A stretch of 64,000 nucleotides of DNA from Marinibactrum halimedae (GCF_021234875.1 NZ_JAJQVM010000010.1:62001-126000), one strand, 5' to 3'. Counted from the stretch's first letter, positions 1-10,005 are shown. Notes: generated by a model from the letters alone, not told the origin. Translations and numbers: made by a program.

Positions 1-49
1 GTCATTGCAGGATGCGGGCCAAAGCAGAAACGAGGCAGGAACAGAAAGG

Positions 50-79
50 AAAAAAGGTCGACAGCAAAGCCATCGACCT
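50..79 (-). terminator. Rho-independent terminator of the S1 protease gene
   Basis: Read on the minus strand, a 7-bp stem (AGGTCGA paired with TCGACCT, 11-nt loop) is followed by a run of T residues. It lies about 70 nt beyond the stop codon of the protease gene, in the right orientation to end its transcript. Confidence 0.75.
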
Positions 80-151
80 ATGCACAAGACTAAACGACGC
101 TACATCTATATAACTTGATTTCTAAGCGAAGGTTTTATCGACAATACTGCT

Positions 152-1702
152 TTAAACAGGGCAATTTGCAGAAGCCGCTTGCGCTTCATCCACAAAACAC
201 CGATCACAGGATTGCGAATACAGAGGGTGACTTGCAGGGCAACTGTTTGGTGTTGGTGTTGGTGTTGGTGTTGGTGTTGGTGTTGGTGTCGGTGTTGGTG
301 TCGGTGTTGGTGTCGGTGTCGGTGTTGGTGTTGGTGTTGGTGTCGGCGTCGGTGTACCCGTTGCGTAACGTCCATCTAGCGTCACTACGCCGGTATTTTC
401 AGGGTCAAGATAACGATCAATACCCGCACTCCAGTTCACATCCATACGACCATAAATATCGTATTCATTATTACCACATGCCGCTAAGCCACCGGTTAAT
501 TGGCCGACAATTCGCTGATTTTGATCAAAAATGGGTGAGCCTGAAGAACCGCCTTCCGTCGTTCCTAAATCCCAGTCCTCCACTCGCCAATGTGTCGACA
601 ATGCGGTTAGTCGATCGTTATCAAAACTGATGCGTTTTTCATCACCACGAGGATGATGAATGCTTACACCGATTTCAGGGCGGGTTGAACTGCGAGACCA
701 ACCAGCGTAATACACATTCGCTGCTGCTGGGATTGGATCATCAAATTCAATCAAAGCGAAATCCGAATTTGGATTTTGCACCAGCATCACCGCACCAGAC
801 TGATTGATATTACGTGGCCCATTACCATTACCACCACTCTGTGAAGAGCCGGGTGTACGACAAGTTGGACTTTCGAATTTCCAATACGCAACAACGGTAT
901 TGGCATACTGAGGTTGATCCAAACAATGGTCAGCGGTTAGAAATAATGCTCTTCCATCTTCTGCCGTATTATTAATAGCCGCTCCTGTACACACAAATGA
1001 ACCACTGTTTGTGGAAAATTGATAATGTGCCACAGAATTTACTTGGTCACGCCAACCATCGGCATCCGAGCAAGCCACATCCACATTACACGAACCAGAC
1101 TTTAAAATAACATCCATTTGTGAAGAAGGCTTATCGCCTAAAAAACCATGATTCACTTGTTTGAGTTTGAGTTTAACTTGATCGATAACGTCTGCTGGAG
1201 CATTCACTTCAACAATCACTTCATCTCCGGCCAACATAGGTGTCCAGAATTGCCCATGTGTTTCATTTTGCTCTACACCAAACGGCCCTAATATTTCTTT
1301 ACCATCCGCAGTGTAAATATACACAGATGCCCCTTCAGGCATATAAAACTCTTTAAAACCCAAACTGATATTCATTGCCCCATCAGACACTATTTTATAG
1401 CGTGATACAGACATGGCCTGACCATCTAACGCGGCACTTTTTAATGTTTCCCATTGAGTAAGCGATACATCTGTGTGCAAAGCCGTAGCAATTTCCATCG
1501 GCGCCAGCTGCTGACTTTCTGAATGTGTTTCCTTATGCTCTGATTGCAATTTTAGAGAACGATTATCCACAGACTCCATATGGTACTCTTGCAGAACCGA
1601 GACATGCTGTCCATATTTCAAACCAAGCGGTTGAGCATTGACTTGACCAATCATAAAGGCCAAAGCACTCAGCGCCAGAGAGGGCTTTAAAGAACGAGTC
1701 AT
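152..1702 (-). CDS. Secreted trypsin-like (lysyl endopeptidase-like) serine protease with Pro-Thr linker
   Basis: Predicted secreted S1-fold endopeptidase. An N-terminal signal peptide (cleavage likely after VNA near residue 23) and a long propeptide precede the catalytic part. The triad is visible as TADHC (His), SDFALIEF (Asp) and GGSSGSPIF (Ser). The protein resembles bacterial lysyl endopeptidases. After the catalytic domain comes a long Pro-Thr repeat and a short Cys-rich tail, a layout common in secreted hydrolases of marine gammaproteobacteria. The start at 1702 is preferred over the upstream GTG at 1714 because GAGGA lies at proper distance from this ATG. A terminator follows the gene. 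Substrate specificity is inferred only from family resemblance. Confidence 0.8.
   Translation of the reverse strand: MTRSLKPSLALSALAFMIGQVNAQPLGLKYGQHVSVLQEYHMESVDNRSLKLQSEHKETHSESQQLAPMEIATALHTDVSLTQWETLKSAALDGQAMSVSRYKIVSDGAMNISLGFKEFYMPEGASVYIYTADGKEILGPFGVEQNETHGQFWTPMLAGDEVIVEVNAPADVIDQVKLKLKQVNHGFLGDKPSSQMDVILKSGSCNVDVACSDADGWRDQVNSVAHYQFSTNSGSFVCTGAAINNTAEDGRALFLTADHCLDQPQYANTVVAYWKFESPTCRTPGSSQSGGNGNGPRNINQSGAVMLVQNPNSDFALIEFDDPIPAAANVYYAGWSRSSTRPEIGVSIHHPRGDEKRISFDNDRLTALSTHWRVEDWDLGTTEGGSSGSPIFDQNQRIVGQLTGGLAACGNNEYDIYGRMDVNWSAGIDRYLDPENTGVVTLDGRYATGTPTPTPTPTPTPTPTPTPTPTPTPTPTPTPTPTPTPNSCPASHPLYSQSCDRCFVDEAQAASANCPV
249..354. repeat. Hexanucleotide tandem repeat (GGTGTT/GGTGTC) encoding the Pro-Thr linker
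   Basis: About 17-18 copies of GGTGTT with occasional GGTGTC, read on the minus strand as Pro-Thr codons inside the protease gene. A six-base unit keeps the frame, so copy-number change would lengthen or shorten the linker without breaking the protein. Confidence 0.9.
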
Positions 1703-1714
1703 AATTTTCCTCAC

Positions 1715-2304
1715 AAGAAATTATTATTTAATGTATTCGTACATCACTTGACCTGAGCTATTTTTTATCCTCGTGCAAACTCAACAGACACAAACCTCTC
1801 CAATATGTAATATTTTTATTTACATAAAGAAAAAGACTATCAAATTCGAAAACCAGTTCGTTATCAAAAATACAAAAACATGAACACCATCATGAGAATG
1901 GCGTTTAGACGGAGGGAGTTCACAGAACAATACAAAAAACTAAATTAAAAAAACAACAAAAAAGCCAAACATTAAGCAAGGCAATTTCAATTAATTCACC
2001 TCATCAGAATATATATCAATTCACGCCATTTGTTTAATGTCATCATCACTCAATCCCACAAACTTCATACAAAGTTCACATTTCCGCCGCCCTAAAAAGG
2101 ACGATGAAAAAATAAAAAGACTTAAGCGACAAAATTCATAGCAATGATTTTTAAATCAAAGCATCTGTACATTTAATAACAAAACCTAAACAACCAGGCA
2201 AAACAAGCGTATGAAAGAAATCGCAACAGGCACTCATTGCATTAATAAGTGCTCATTGGAAAAATATGGCCCGCAACATTTTGGAATCCATTTTTTTAAA
2301 ATCC
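1715..2304. other. Intergenic region without recognisable gene
   Basis: About 590 AT-rich bases between the protease start and the gabD stop. I see no convincing ORF with a ribosome binding site, no tRNA and no strong repeat. It must hold the protease promoter, which I could not assign with confidence. Confidence 0.5.
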
Positions 2305-3759
2305 CTAAATCCCTCCCATACACAAATATTTAATTTCGAGATAATCATCTAACCCATACTTGGAACCCTCGCGACCACTACCCGACGCTTTCATTCCACC
2401 AAACGGTGCAGCCGCATTAGAGATAATACCTTCATTAATGCCAACCATACCAAATTCAAGCGCTTCAGAGACTCGCCAAATTCGTCCGATATCTCTTGCG
2501 TAAAAATAAGCGGCAAGACCATATTCTGTATCATTCGCGATAGCGACAGCCCGCTCTTCGGTATCAAATTGAATAATCGGCGAAACAGGACCAAATATTT
2601 CACTACGAGCAATCGGCATGTCGTTGGAAACCGCCGTCAAAACTGTAGGGGGGTAAAAACCAGAATGGTTATTTTCGCCACCCATCAAAAGTTTGGCGCC
2701 CATCTCAATGGATGTCTCGACCAACTGATGCACGCCATCACACGCTTCTTGGCTAATCATCGGCCCGATGTTGACATGGCTGTTAAAGCCATCACCCATT
2801 TTTAATTGTCTAACCGCATTAACGTATTTTTGAGTGAATGAGTCCGCAACACTTTGTTGCACCAAAATTCGATTAGTACACACACAGGTTTGCCCCGCAT
2901 TACGATATTTAGACGCAATAGCCCCAGCCACAGCCGCATCCAGATCCGCATCCTCGAACACAATAAAAGGGGCATTACCACCCAATTCCATCGAGACCTT
3001 TTTGACACTCTCAGCACATTGCGAAATCAATTTTTTACCAACCGCTGTAGAACCTGTAAACGTGAACTTCGCAACAGCCGGATGCTGGGTAAGTACTTTG
3101 CCTATACTTTCATGATCCGTCCCGACGACAACATTAAACACCCCAGCTGGAATACCTGCTTGATCTGCAAGTTCGGCCATTGCCAGTGCAGAAAGTGGCG
3201 TTTGCGCAGCGGGCTTCACTACAAAAGTACAACCTGCCGCCAATGCCGCCGCTGCTTTTCGGGCAATCATGGCATTGGGGAAATTCCATGGGGTAATTGC
3301 AGTCACTACACCCACCGCTTGCTTGATGACCACCAAACGTTTATCGGCACTTGGAGCAGGAATGGTATCGCCATACACGCGCTTCGCTTCTTCTGCAAAC
3401 CACTCAATAAATGAAGCACCATAAGCAATTTCGCCCTTCGCTTCAGACAGTGGTTTACCCTGCTCCAAAGTCAACAGTTGCCCAAGCGCTTCTTGATGGC
3501 TCATCATTAAATCGAACCACTTCCTCAACAATAACGAACGTTGTCCGGCTGGCACCTTCGACCACTCACGATAGGCCTCCTTCGCAGACTCTACCGCCAG
3601 ACACGCTTCATTGGCACCCGCATTGGCAACTTTAGCAATGAGTTCCCCATTCGCAGGGTTTGTTATCGCCAATTCACCCAAACTGGAATTGGAATGCCAA
3701 CGGCCATTAATATAAGAAAACTGCTTCAGCAAATGGCTGTGACTCAAGTGATTATTCAT
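2305..3759 (-). CDS. gabD: NAD(P)-dependent succinate-semialdehyde dehydrogenase
   Basis: Oxidises succinate semialdehyde to succinate in GABA degradation. Length (484 aa) matches E. coli GabD (about 482). Hallmarks of the aldehyde dehydrogenase family are present: TPWNFPN near residue 157, the general base Glu in MELGGNAPF, and the catalytic Cys in [22 protein letters not shown] near the C-terminus is typical of the GabD group. An AGGAG site precedes the ATG. No gabT or gabP is adjacent, so the gene appears to stand alone. Other semialdehyde substrates, such as glutarate semialdehyde, cannot be excluded. Confidence 0.88.
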   Translation of the reverse strand: MNNHLSHSHLLKQFSYINGRWHSNSSLGELAITNPANGELIAKVANAGANEACLAVESAKEAYREWSKVPAGQRSLLLRKWFDLMMSHQEALGQLLTLEQGKPLSEAKGEIAYGASFIEWFAEEAKRVYGDTIPAPSADKRLVVIKQAVGVVTAITPWNFPNAMIARKAAAALAAGCTFVVKPAAQTPLSALAMAELADQAGIPAGVFNVVVGTDHESIGKVLTQHPAVAKFTFTGSTAVGKKLISQCAESVKKVSMELGGNAPFIVFEDADLDAAVAGAIASKYRNAGQTCVCTNRILVQQSVADSFTQKYVNAVRQLKMGDGFNSHVNIGPMISQEACDGVHQLVETSIEMGAKLLMGGENNHSGFYPPTVLTAVSNDMPIARSEIFGPVSPIIQFDTEERAVAIANDTEYGLAAYFYARDIGRIWRVSEALEFGMVGINEGIISNAAAPFGGMKASGSGREGSKYGLDDYLEIKYLCMGGI

Positions 3760-3954
3760 CTGGGGCTCCTAAGTCAATTCACACGAGAGATTGAACAAAA
3801 TACCAACCCCAGTGTAAACCTCAACAATAAAAGCATGATTTAATTAAGCCAAAACAATGAAAGAAATTAAGGCACTCAGATAGGAGATTATAAAATAAAG
3901 GATTAGGAAAGCAGGCTAATGAAACTCAGCAGGTCGGAAATAAAGCGGAAATAT

Positions 3955-3976
3955 GAGGGAGAGGGAGAGGGAGAGG
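3955..3976. repeat. GAGGGA microsatellite
   Basis: Three full and one partial copies of GAGGGA in the non-coding interval upstream of gabD. Confidence 0.8.
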
Positions 3977-4036
3977 CAATGGAAATCGAACGCTTATTTT
4001 AAGAGAACGACTACCTCTCCCCGAGTCTACCCGTAC

Positions 4037-4100
4037 TACTACTTAGTCGTACTATTTAGTCGTACTACTTAGTCGTACCACTTAGTCGTGCTACTGCTCG
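4037..4100. repeat. 13-bp tandem repeat (TACTACTTAGTCG)
   Basis: Four consecutive 13-bp units (4037-4049, 4050-4062, 4063-4075, 4076-4088) differing by at most one base from TACTACTTAGTCG, then a degenerate 12-bp unit. The array lies between gabD and the gene ending at 4137. There is no coding explanation on either strand. Confidence 0.85.
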
Positions 4101-4136
4101 TACTACTCATTAAAGACACATGATGACATCATGCGC

Positions 4137-4667
4137 TTAAGTGGGATAAGGCAAACAAAATGTAATCGCAAGCTCAGAATGAATTTCTTTATGGCGAGTA
4201 AACATCGGCAATGCAGGATTGTTGGCCGCTCTATAAGCATCAATGATCTGCTGTTTAGTCCAGACACAGCTAGGCGGATCGGGAAGGAGTTTACTGGAAC
4301 CACGGGGAACACCATCAGGGTATACCCAAAGCCACGCTAAGCGACGACCATCTACTGTACGGCGGCCTTTATCAACACAGAAGTGTTCATTTCTGCGAGT
4401 ACGCCCAGATCGACCACTTACATAAGAACCAAATTTCGCTTGATTACTCACAAAAGAAATAAATTCCTGTAAGCTCAACATATCCATGTTGTTTTCATAA
4501 CCCAATGTTTGATTAATATCCCTACCAGGAACATAAAGCCCTCCTTGGGTACAGTCCCTGAAATTCGTTGCTGGAAAATCACCGCTAGGCGCTACACGAG
4601 TGCATGGGTAGTGAATGTTGCACAGACCGCTGTGCCTAGGATTACGAGCAGATGGGCTACATGCCAT
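4137..4667 (-). CDS. Hypothetical protein, 176 aa
   Basis: Not recognised. The 176-residue product has several cysteines in its first third (Cys 3, 16, 22, 39) and basic stretches (GRSGRTRR, KGRRTVDGRR). It has no clear signal peptide or membrane segment. A GAGGA element about 10 nt upstream supports the start. It is transcribed alone, divergently from the S9 peptidase at 5337. The WVYPDG and QQIIDAY segments look like a folded domain rather than a random ORF. Confidence 0.6.
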   Translation of the reverse strand: MACSPSARNPRHSGLCNIHYPCTRVAPSGDFPATNFRDCTQGGLYVPGRDINQTLGYENNMDMLSLQEFISFVSNQAKFGSYVSGRSGRTRRNEHFCVDKGRRTVDGRRLAWLWVYPDGVPRGSSKLLPDPPSCVWTKQQIIDAYRAANNPALPMFTRHKEIHSELAITFCLPYPT

Positions 4668-4921
4668 AACGATACGTCCTCTTATAAATGATCAAGATTT
4701 CAGCTCTACGGCTGACTTTTTGAGTAAAGCTGATGAAATGATTTTTTTCATTATATCAACTCATTTTTTACTTTCTTTACTAAGATAAGATCTTATTTCT
4801 ACACCCTCAAAGTAATTGATTCCAAGGGTGAATATATAAGTGCTAACTAGACACTAAAGTAATAAATTCGTCAAACTTAATAATTAATTTTTTAAGAAAA
4901 AAGTGAGCACAAAAAATCAAT

Positions 4922-4940
4922 TAAAATGATAATCACAATC
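4922..4940. promoter_or_regulatory. Candidate Fur box
   Basis: TAAAATGATAATCACAATC matches the 19-bp Fur consensus GATAATGATAATCATTATC at 15 of 19 positions, with the central TGATAATCA intact. It lies between divergent genes and just upstream of a possible small ORF at 4957. The regulated gene is unclear. Confidence 0.45.
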
Positions 4941-4956
4941 ATTAGCCCTCAAATTC

Positions 4957-5133
4957 ATGCGCATATCATCAATACATTTTACTCTATCTGCAGCTTCCTC
5001 TATTTATTATTCTCTTCCACCTGTCCATTTCACTGCAGGATATCAAAAGGAAATTAATTATATCATCGGTGAATTGAGTAACAATATCGCGCGCAAGCTG
5101 CAATTATTGCATGAAAAACAGAATCACATGTGA
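4957..5133 (+). CDS. Possible small ORF, 58 aa
   Basis: An open frame begins with MRISSIHFTLSA and ends with LHEKQNHM, starting 17 nt downstream of a candidate Fur box. There is no good Shine-Dalgarno sequence. The C-terminal half (KEINYIIGELSNNIARKLQ) could form an amphipathic helix. It may be chance; it is listed because the 669-bp interval 4668-5336 otherwise holds no gene. Confidence 0.2.
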   Translation: MRISSIHFTLSAASSIYYSLPPVHFTAGYQKEINYIIGELSNNIARKLQLLHEKQNHM

Positions 5134-5336
5134 ACTCTATAATTTTATAGGGTACACAGACCATTACAAACTATTACAACCTCAAAAATAAATCGAAAAC
5201 ACCGAGATAGACTCAATGAACCACTACCTAACTTGCCGTTAACATCCCTTGGAAAATACTCACAGCACGATACAATACACCACACTCAACCTTAGAGAAG
5301 TTTATTTTTTATACATCTTTGTAAAGGAAGCTTTAT

Positions 5337-7385
5337 ATGAAGGATTTCAAATGTGTGCTGGTAGCTCTCTTGCTCAGCACCGCCTGCTATACTTCAATCA
5401 TCTTCGCCGCTGACAAAAATACGGCTCTCACAGAAAGCCCTCATCAAGAAAACTCTTATCAAGAGAACAATGTCGACTCTTCAGTCAGCACAGCCAATCA
5501 CTCTGAAGAAAATGATCCTACCTATACACCATTACCCGTCGAGGCTTTTGCACACCTCCCTGATGTAGCGGACATAAAACTCTCGCCCGAAGGGGACAAA
5601 ATTGCCTCTTTAATTCGCCTTAATACCCAGGAAAAAAAAGGCACCGCTGTTCAAATTACGGATTTAAAAACCGGTAAATCGATTTACCCCATTTATGCCG
5701 AAAATACCAAATACAAACTTTCTTGGATTCTCTGGGGGAACAGCGATACTCTGCTAGCAAGCGCTATTTTTCCGGCTGTTCGCTATGGCGTACCGACTAC
5801 AGAAACTCGACTTCTTAGTATTGATGTAACAACAGGCGAATACGAAGCGGTTTTACCTAGGCGATATCTGCGTAAACTGGACTTTATGCCACAGTTTCAA
5901 GACCAAATTATCGACCTTCTCCCCAACGATAAAGACCACATATTAATGGAGTTGTCGGTAAAAGCTGAATCATCCCAAGTCATTAAAGTCAATTTAAAAT
6001 CTGGAAAAGTCCGAGTTCAGGAAAAGCGTGGACGCTTTGTAAACAGTTGGACAACCGATCAACAACATAATGTTCGTGCCCGAGTAGAAAGGGAAGATAC
6101 TGAATTCCGTGTACGAGTACGACTCCCTGATAGCCGTGACTGGGAATTATTCTGGACATTCGAAGCCTTCGCGGAAGATCAAGTTTGGCCATTGGGGTTC
6201 GATCTCGACCCCAAAATTTTGTATGTTCAGAAATATCACAATAATAGACTCGCCATTTTCAAAGTGGACGTTACCGACCCCAAGCGCGAACTCTCATTAG
6301 TATTTTCAGATGAGGAATACGATGCCGATGGTGGCCTTCTCTATTCGAAAATAACAGACAAAGTCATTGGCACCACCTTCTCAACCAAAAGCGGCTTTAC
6401 CTTTTGGGATCCAAAATACATAGCGCTTCAAAATGGAATTAATAAAGCCCTACCGGACTACGATAACATCATTGTTGACTTCAGTGGCGATGAACGCAGA
6501 TATTTATTGCTTTCTAAAAGTGACTTAGATGCTGGAACCTATTACCTCGGAGACCGAGATTCAGGTCAACTCAATCTCGTCGCTTATCGCTATCGGGCGC
6601 TTGACCCCAAAAATATGGCCGAAAAATTAAGCGTTTCCTATAAAGCACGAGATGGAGTAAAAATTAAAGGCTTTTTAACGCTTCCTAAAGGCAGTGACGG
6701 AAAATCTTTACCGACCATTATCCACCCCCATGGTGGACCAATCAGTTTCAGTGGTAGTGGTTTCAATTATTGGACACAGTTTTTTGCCAACCGGGGCTAT
6801 GCCGTGCTGCAAATGGACTTTCGTGGCTCTTCCGGACATGGCTTTGACTTTATGCAAGCAGGCTTAAAAAACTGGGGAAAACAAATGCAAACGGATGTAG
6901 AAGATGGCACCCGCTGGATGATAGAACAAGGCTACGCCGACCCTGAACGAATTTGCATTGTTGGCGGTAGCTATGGTGGTTATGCAGCCTTAATGGAAGC
7001 CGCAAACTCTTCCGAGCTATATCAATGTGCTATCAGCTTTGCGGGCGTTACCGATGTTGAATATCTAGTCAAGAGTAATCGTCGTTACACCAATTATGAA
7101 GTCGTAAAAGAGCAAATCGGCTCAAACTTCAAAGAATTGGCAAAATACTCCCCTGTGAATCAGGCTAATAGTATTGATGTACCGGTTCTGCTGGTCCATG
7201 GCACCAAAGACCGCAGCGTACGTTACAATCATAGCCGCAAAATGGAAAAGGCCTTGCGCAAAGCCGGTAAAGACGTCACCTATGTTGAGCAAGAAGATGG
7301 CGATCATTATCTCAGTAAAGAAGAGCATCGTGTTCAGTTCTTTACCCTGATGGATGATTTTTTAGCCAAACATTTAGGAAGATAA
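5337..7385 (+). CDS. Secreted S9-family prolyl oligopeptidase (acylaminoacyl-peptidase type)
   Basis: Alpha/beta-hydrolase peptidase of the S9 family, probably exported: the first ~25 residues form a signal peptide ending in IIFA-A. The N-terminal ~400 residues fit a beta-propeller with weak repeats. The C-terminal catalytic domain carries the HGGP oxyanion motif, the nucleophile in GGSYGGYAA, an Asp in HGTKDRSV and the His in DGDHYL. The 682-aa length and GxSYGGY motif match S9C enzymes that cleave short peptides. AAGGAAG gives a good ribosome site before ATG 5337. A strong hairpin follows the gene. Confidence 0.85.
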   Translation: MKDFKCVLVALLLSTACYTSIIFAADKNTALTESPHQENSYQENNVDSSVSTANHSEENDPTYTPLPVEAFAHLPDVADIKLSPEGDKIASLIRLNTQEKKGTAVQITDLKTGKSIYPIYAENTKYKLSWILWGNSDTLLASAIFPAVRYGVPTTETRLLSIDVTTGEYEAVLPRRYLRKLDFMPQFQDQIIDLLPNDKDHILMELSVKAESSQVIKVNLKSGKVRVQEKRGRFVNSWTTDQQHNVRARVEREDTEFRVRVRLPDSRDWELFWTFEAFAEDQVWPLGFDLDPKILYVQKYHNNRLAIFKVDVTDPKRELSLVFSDEEYDADGGLLYSKITDKVIGTTFSTKSGFTFWDPKYIALQNGINKALPDYDNIIVDFSGDERRYLLLSKSDLDAGTYYLGDRDSGQLNLVAYRYRALDPKNMAEKLSVSYKARDGVKIKGFLTLPKGSDGKSLPTIIHPHGGPISFSGSGFNYWTQFFANRGYAVLQMDFRGSSGHGFDFMQAGLKNWGKQMQTDVEDGTRWMIEQGYADPERICIVGGSYGGYAALMEAANSSELYQCAISFAGVTDVEYLVKSNRRYTNYEVVKEQIGSNFKELAKYSPVNQANSIDVPVLLVHGTKDRSVRYNHSRKMEKALRKAGKDVTYVEQEDGDHYLSKEEHRVQFFTLMDDFLAKHLGR

Positions 7386-7404
7386 TTCCCATTCCCTTTC
7401 CTTC

Positions 7405-7431
7405 AAGAGCGGGCGTTTCTGGCCCGCTCTT
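7405..7431. terminator. Strong hairpin terminator
   Basis: A 10-bp perfect GC-rich stem (AAGAGCGGGC with GCCCGCTCTT, 7-nt loop) 20 nt after the S9 peptidase stop. The T-tract is short and mixed, so termination is probable but may be only partial. Confidence 0.7.
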
Positions 7432-7591
7432 GTTACTCTTCTTTCACAACCCTCCTTCACAACCTCTATTCACAAGTGAACATCCTGTCAACACATCGTC
7501 AAGTATTTCTTGTATGATCTAGCCTCATGAAAAAACAAGAAAGACTCAAGAAAGTACCCATTTATACCGCCTTAAACTTGGAAGCATCATT

Positions 7592-8344
7592 ATGTTAAAA
7601 GCGCTTTTTCTCGATATGGATGAAACCTTGTGCGACACCCAAGGCGCCAACCACACTGCGAAACAATTATTGCAACAAAGTGTAATGGATCGCTTTACAG
7701 GCTCAGACGCCCTACATGGTTTTGCAGATGACTATGTTTTAGGCATTTATCGAGAGTGGACAGAAGCTCAACGCGCTCGATACTTGCCCATCATTGAAAG
7801 CACAGGCGAAATGAGCTTTCGTATTCAATTGATTCAAGACTTACTCAGTAATGCCGGTGTCCCATCCGTCTCAAATGAAGAGGCCTTAGCATTGCAAAAA
7901 CAGTTTGATGACGACCGTATTCAGGCTTTTGATTTTTATCCTGGTATTCCCGAATTCCTGAGTAAAGCCCGACAATATTTTACGTTAGTCGTCATTACCA
8001 ATGGCCCCGAATTTTCACAAGTTCCAAAGGTGGAGAGGATCAATCTTTCTTCTCATGTGGATCACATTATTATTGGTGGACAAGAGCCAGAGCAAAAACC
8101 CGCTCGATCTATTTTTGAAAAAGCATTAACGCTAGCTCAATGTGAGGCCCATGAAGCCATTCATGTGGGTGATAGCTTAGCGGCGGATATTGTAGGCGCC
8201 CATAATGCCGGTATTACCTCTGTTTGGATTCAACACCAACAACCGTTAGATGCAGAACTAGGTATTAATCCACATCATACCGTTCTGCACCCAGATGAAA
8301 TTCCAGCATTAATACAAGAACTAACAACACAACCTTTACAATAA
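7592..8344 (+). CDS. HAD-superfamily hydrolase (subfamily IA phosphatase)
   Basis: Predicted Mg-dependent phosphatase of small phosphorylated metabolites. Motif I is LFLDMDETLCD (nucleophile and acid Asp), motif II is VITNGP, motif III Lys lies near QEPEQKPA, and motif IV is HVGDSLAADIVGA. Length (250 aa) and a helical cap after motif I fit YjjG-like or N-acylneuraminate-9-phosphatase-like enzymes. The substrate cannot be told from sequence. GGAAG precedes the ATG. Confidence 0.82.
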   Translation: MLKALFLDMDETLCDTQGANHTAKQLLQQSVMDRFTGSDALHGFADDYVLGIYREWTEAQRARYLPIIESTGEMSFRIQLIQDLLSNAGVPSVSNEEALALQKQFDDDRIQAFDFYPGIPEFLSKARQYFTLVVITNGPEFSQVPKVERINLSSHVDHIIIGGQEPEQKPARSIFEKALTLAQCEAHEAIHVGDSLAADIVGAHNAGITSVWIQHQQPLDAELGINPHHTVLHPDEIPALIQELTTQPLQ

Positions 8345-8751
8345 ATAAGGTAAAAAAATTAAACAAAATGCTTGCAGCGCGCACAGAGGGTGTTTATAGT
8401 GCGCGCCATTGATGACATCTCATCCATTATTTTAAAAGTCACTTCATCTATTATCTCAACCTACGATATCAACAGGAGGTCAATATGTTTTTCTTTATGC
8501 AATTCACAAAACACCAAGCACTGGCCTCTGAAAATAGTCCTATTTGCTAAATAGTATTGACGACAACCAAAATCGTCATACTCTCACTTTCGCAAATTCC
8601 AACCTTCAGATTGCCAATGCCGTAACGCAATATCATTACTGCTTTTTCGGTAGCTGTTATTGCCAATTTATCGCTGTTCACAGTGATTAATACTCCTCCT
8701 CTTTTCTCGTTACGATCTTGTAAAGAGTAGGTGAAATACGGATATAAAATT
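8345..8751. other. Intergenic region upstream of rtcB
   Basis: About 400 bases without a convincing gene. A GAGGAGG followed by GTG on the minus strand could start a 44-aa frame (8681 to 8547), but its composition is unremarkable. No RtcR-type sigma-54 operator was recognised. Confidence 0.4.
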
Positions 8752-10005
8752 ATGGGCAATTCCCCTTTTTCACCTTTACGCGCCTCTCAAAAACTCAATA
8801 ATGGCGCACTGGTTAACCTGGTGATATCAGAAAAAAATTGGTTAGAAACCACTGCGGTGGATCAATTAATTCACACAACACAACTGCCTGGTATGCTCCT
8901 TGGAGTCGGCATGCCAGATTTACACCCTGGGAAAGGACAACCCATTGGAGCGGCGTTTATTTCTCAGGAACATATCTACCCTCACTTAGTGGGCAGTGAT
9001 ATCGGTTGTGGCATGGGGCTTTGGCACCTAGATGTCCCGGCACACAAGTTCAAAATGGATAAAATCGAAAAACGATTAGTGGGGCTGGATGAGCCTTATG
9101 AAGAAAGCCCCAACGAGTTATTAGAGCAATATGACTTTGACTTATCCGCTTTCGATCGAATGGGAATCGAAAACATTGATGCATTAAACAATAAACTCGG
9201 CACCATTGGTGGCGGTAATCATTTTGCCGAATTCCAGTCGGTTGCCAAAATTTTTGACTCTGATGTTTTCGAACAAACTGGTTTAACTAAGCGTAGTACC
9301 GTGCTGTTAGTACACAGTGGTTCTCGCGGTTTGGGTCAAGCCATTTTGCATCAACACATGAATTCTCACGGAGCAAACTCTCTTACCGGAAGTACTCAAA
9401 ATGGCTATTTGCATCAACATGATACAGCCGTGAAATGGGCCGAAATTAATCGGTATATCATTGCGAGACGATTTCTATCTGCCATAAAAGCAGGCGGACA
9501 TTCGATATTGGATATTACTCATAACTCCGTTACGGCGTTATCGTCGCAGCAACAAAACGACATGATATCACTGTGCGCTCCACTATCGCTTACAGAAAAA
9601 TCAAAGCACACGATGTGGATTCATCGAAAAGGCGTTAGCCCTACGGATCAGGGGTTAGTGATGATTCCCGGTTCCCGAGGCAGCCACAGCTACTTGGTTA
9701 AACCTAAAACGGACAATAAAAATGCCATAAGTCATGGAGGATACTCTCTTGCCCATGGCGCGGGCAGAAAATGGCAACGTAGTGATGCAAAAGGGAAGTT
9801 ACGCAATAACTTTACCGTAAAGGATTTAGAAAATAACGGGTTTGGCGGACGCGTGATTTGTAAACAACGAGATTTACTTTTTGAAGAAGCACCACAAGCC
9901 TATAAAAATATCGATGTGGTGATTTCAGATTTACAGCAAGCGGGCATGATTGATCTAATCGCTCAATTCAAGCCCTTGCTCACCTACAAAACCAGGAAAA
10001 AATAA
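8752..10005 (+). CDS. rtcB: RtcB-family RNA ligase (RtcB2 type, PrfH-linked)
   Basis: Mn/GTP-dependent RNA ligase that joins 2',3'-cyclic phosphate or 3'-phosphate ends to 5'-OH ends. Seen: GMPDLHPGKG, GSDIGCGMG (metal-binding Asp/Cys), GGGNHFAEF (Asn and His ligands), HSGSRGLG and the C-terminal HGAGRKW with the guanylylated His. The ATG at 8752 (MGNSPFSPL) is preferred over an upstream GTG at 8731 because E. coli RtcB2 also begins MGN. It lies 1 nt from prfH, so the two are surely cotranscribed. In E. coli this pair repairs 16S rRNA cut at the decoding site; that role here is inferred. Confidence 0.88.
   Translation: MGNSPFSPLRASQKLNNGALVNLVISEKNWLETTAVDQLIHTTQLPGMLLGVGMPDLHPGKGQPIGAAFISQEHIYPHLVGSDIGCGMGLWHLDVPAHKFKMDKIEKRLVGLDEPYEESPNELLEQYDFDLSAFDRMGIENIDALNNKLGTIGGGNHFAEFQSVAKIFDSDVFEQTGLTKRSTVLLVHSGSRGLGQAILHQHMNSHGANSLTGSTQNGYLHQHDTAVKWAEINRYIIARRFLSAIKAGGHSILDITHNSVTALSSQQQNDMISLCAPLSLTEKSKHTMWIHRKGVSPTDQGLVMIPGSRGSHSYLVKPKTDNKNAISHGGYSLAHGAGRKWQRSDAKGKLRNNFTVKDLENNGFGGRVICKQRDLLFEEAPQAYKNIDVVISDLQQAGMIDLIAQFKPLLTYKTRKK

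Noticed and set aside
115-630. Open frame opposite the protease gene with a Leu/Val repeat
   Set aside because: Mirror of the Pro-Thr repeat; the minus-strand protease has signal peptide, catalytic triad, ribosome site and terminator.
2854-3414. 186-aa frame opposite gabD
   Set aside because: Antisense to a well-conserved enzyme; composition not protein-like.
4037-4100. CRISPR-like repeats
   Set aside because: Units are contiguous with no spacers.
8372-8554. 60-aa open frame between the HAD and rtcB genes
   Set aside because: No ribosome binding site and no protein-like features; overlaps nothing that supports expression.
8547-8681. 44-aa minus-strand frame with GAGGAGG upstream
   Set aside because: The ribosome site is good, but the GTG start, short length and lack of any motif or neighbour make it too weak to list.
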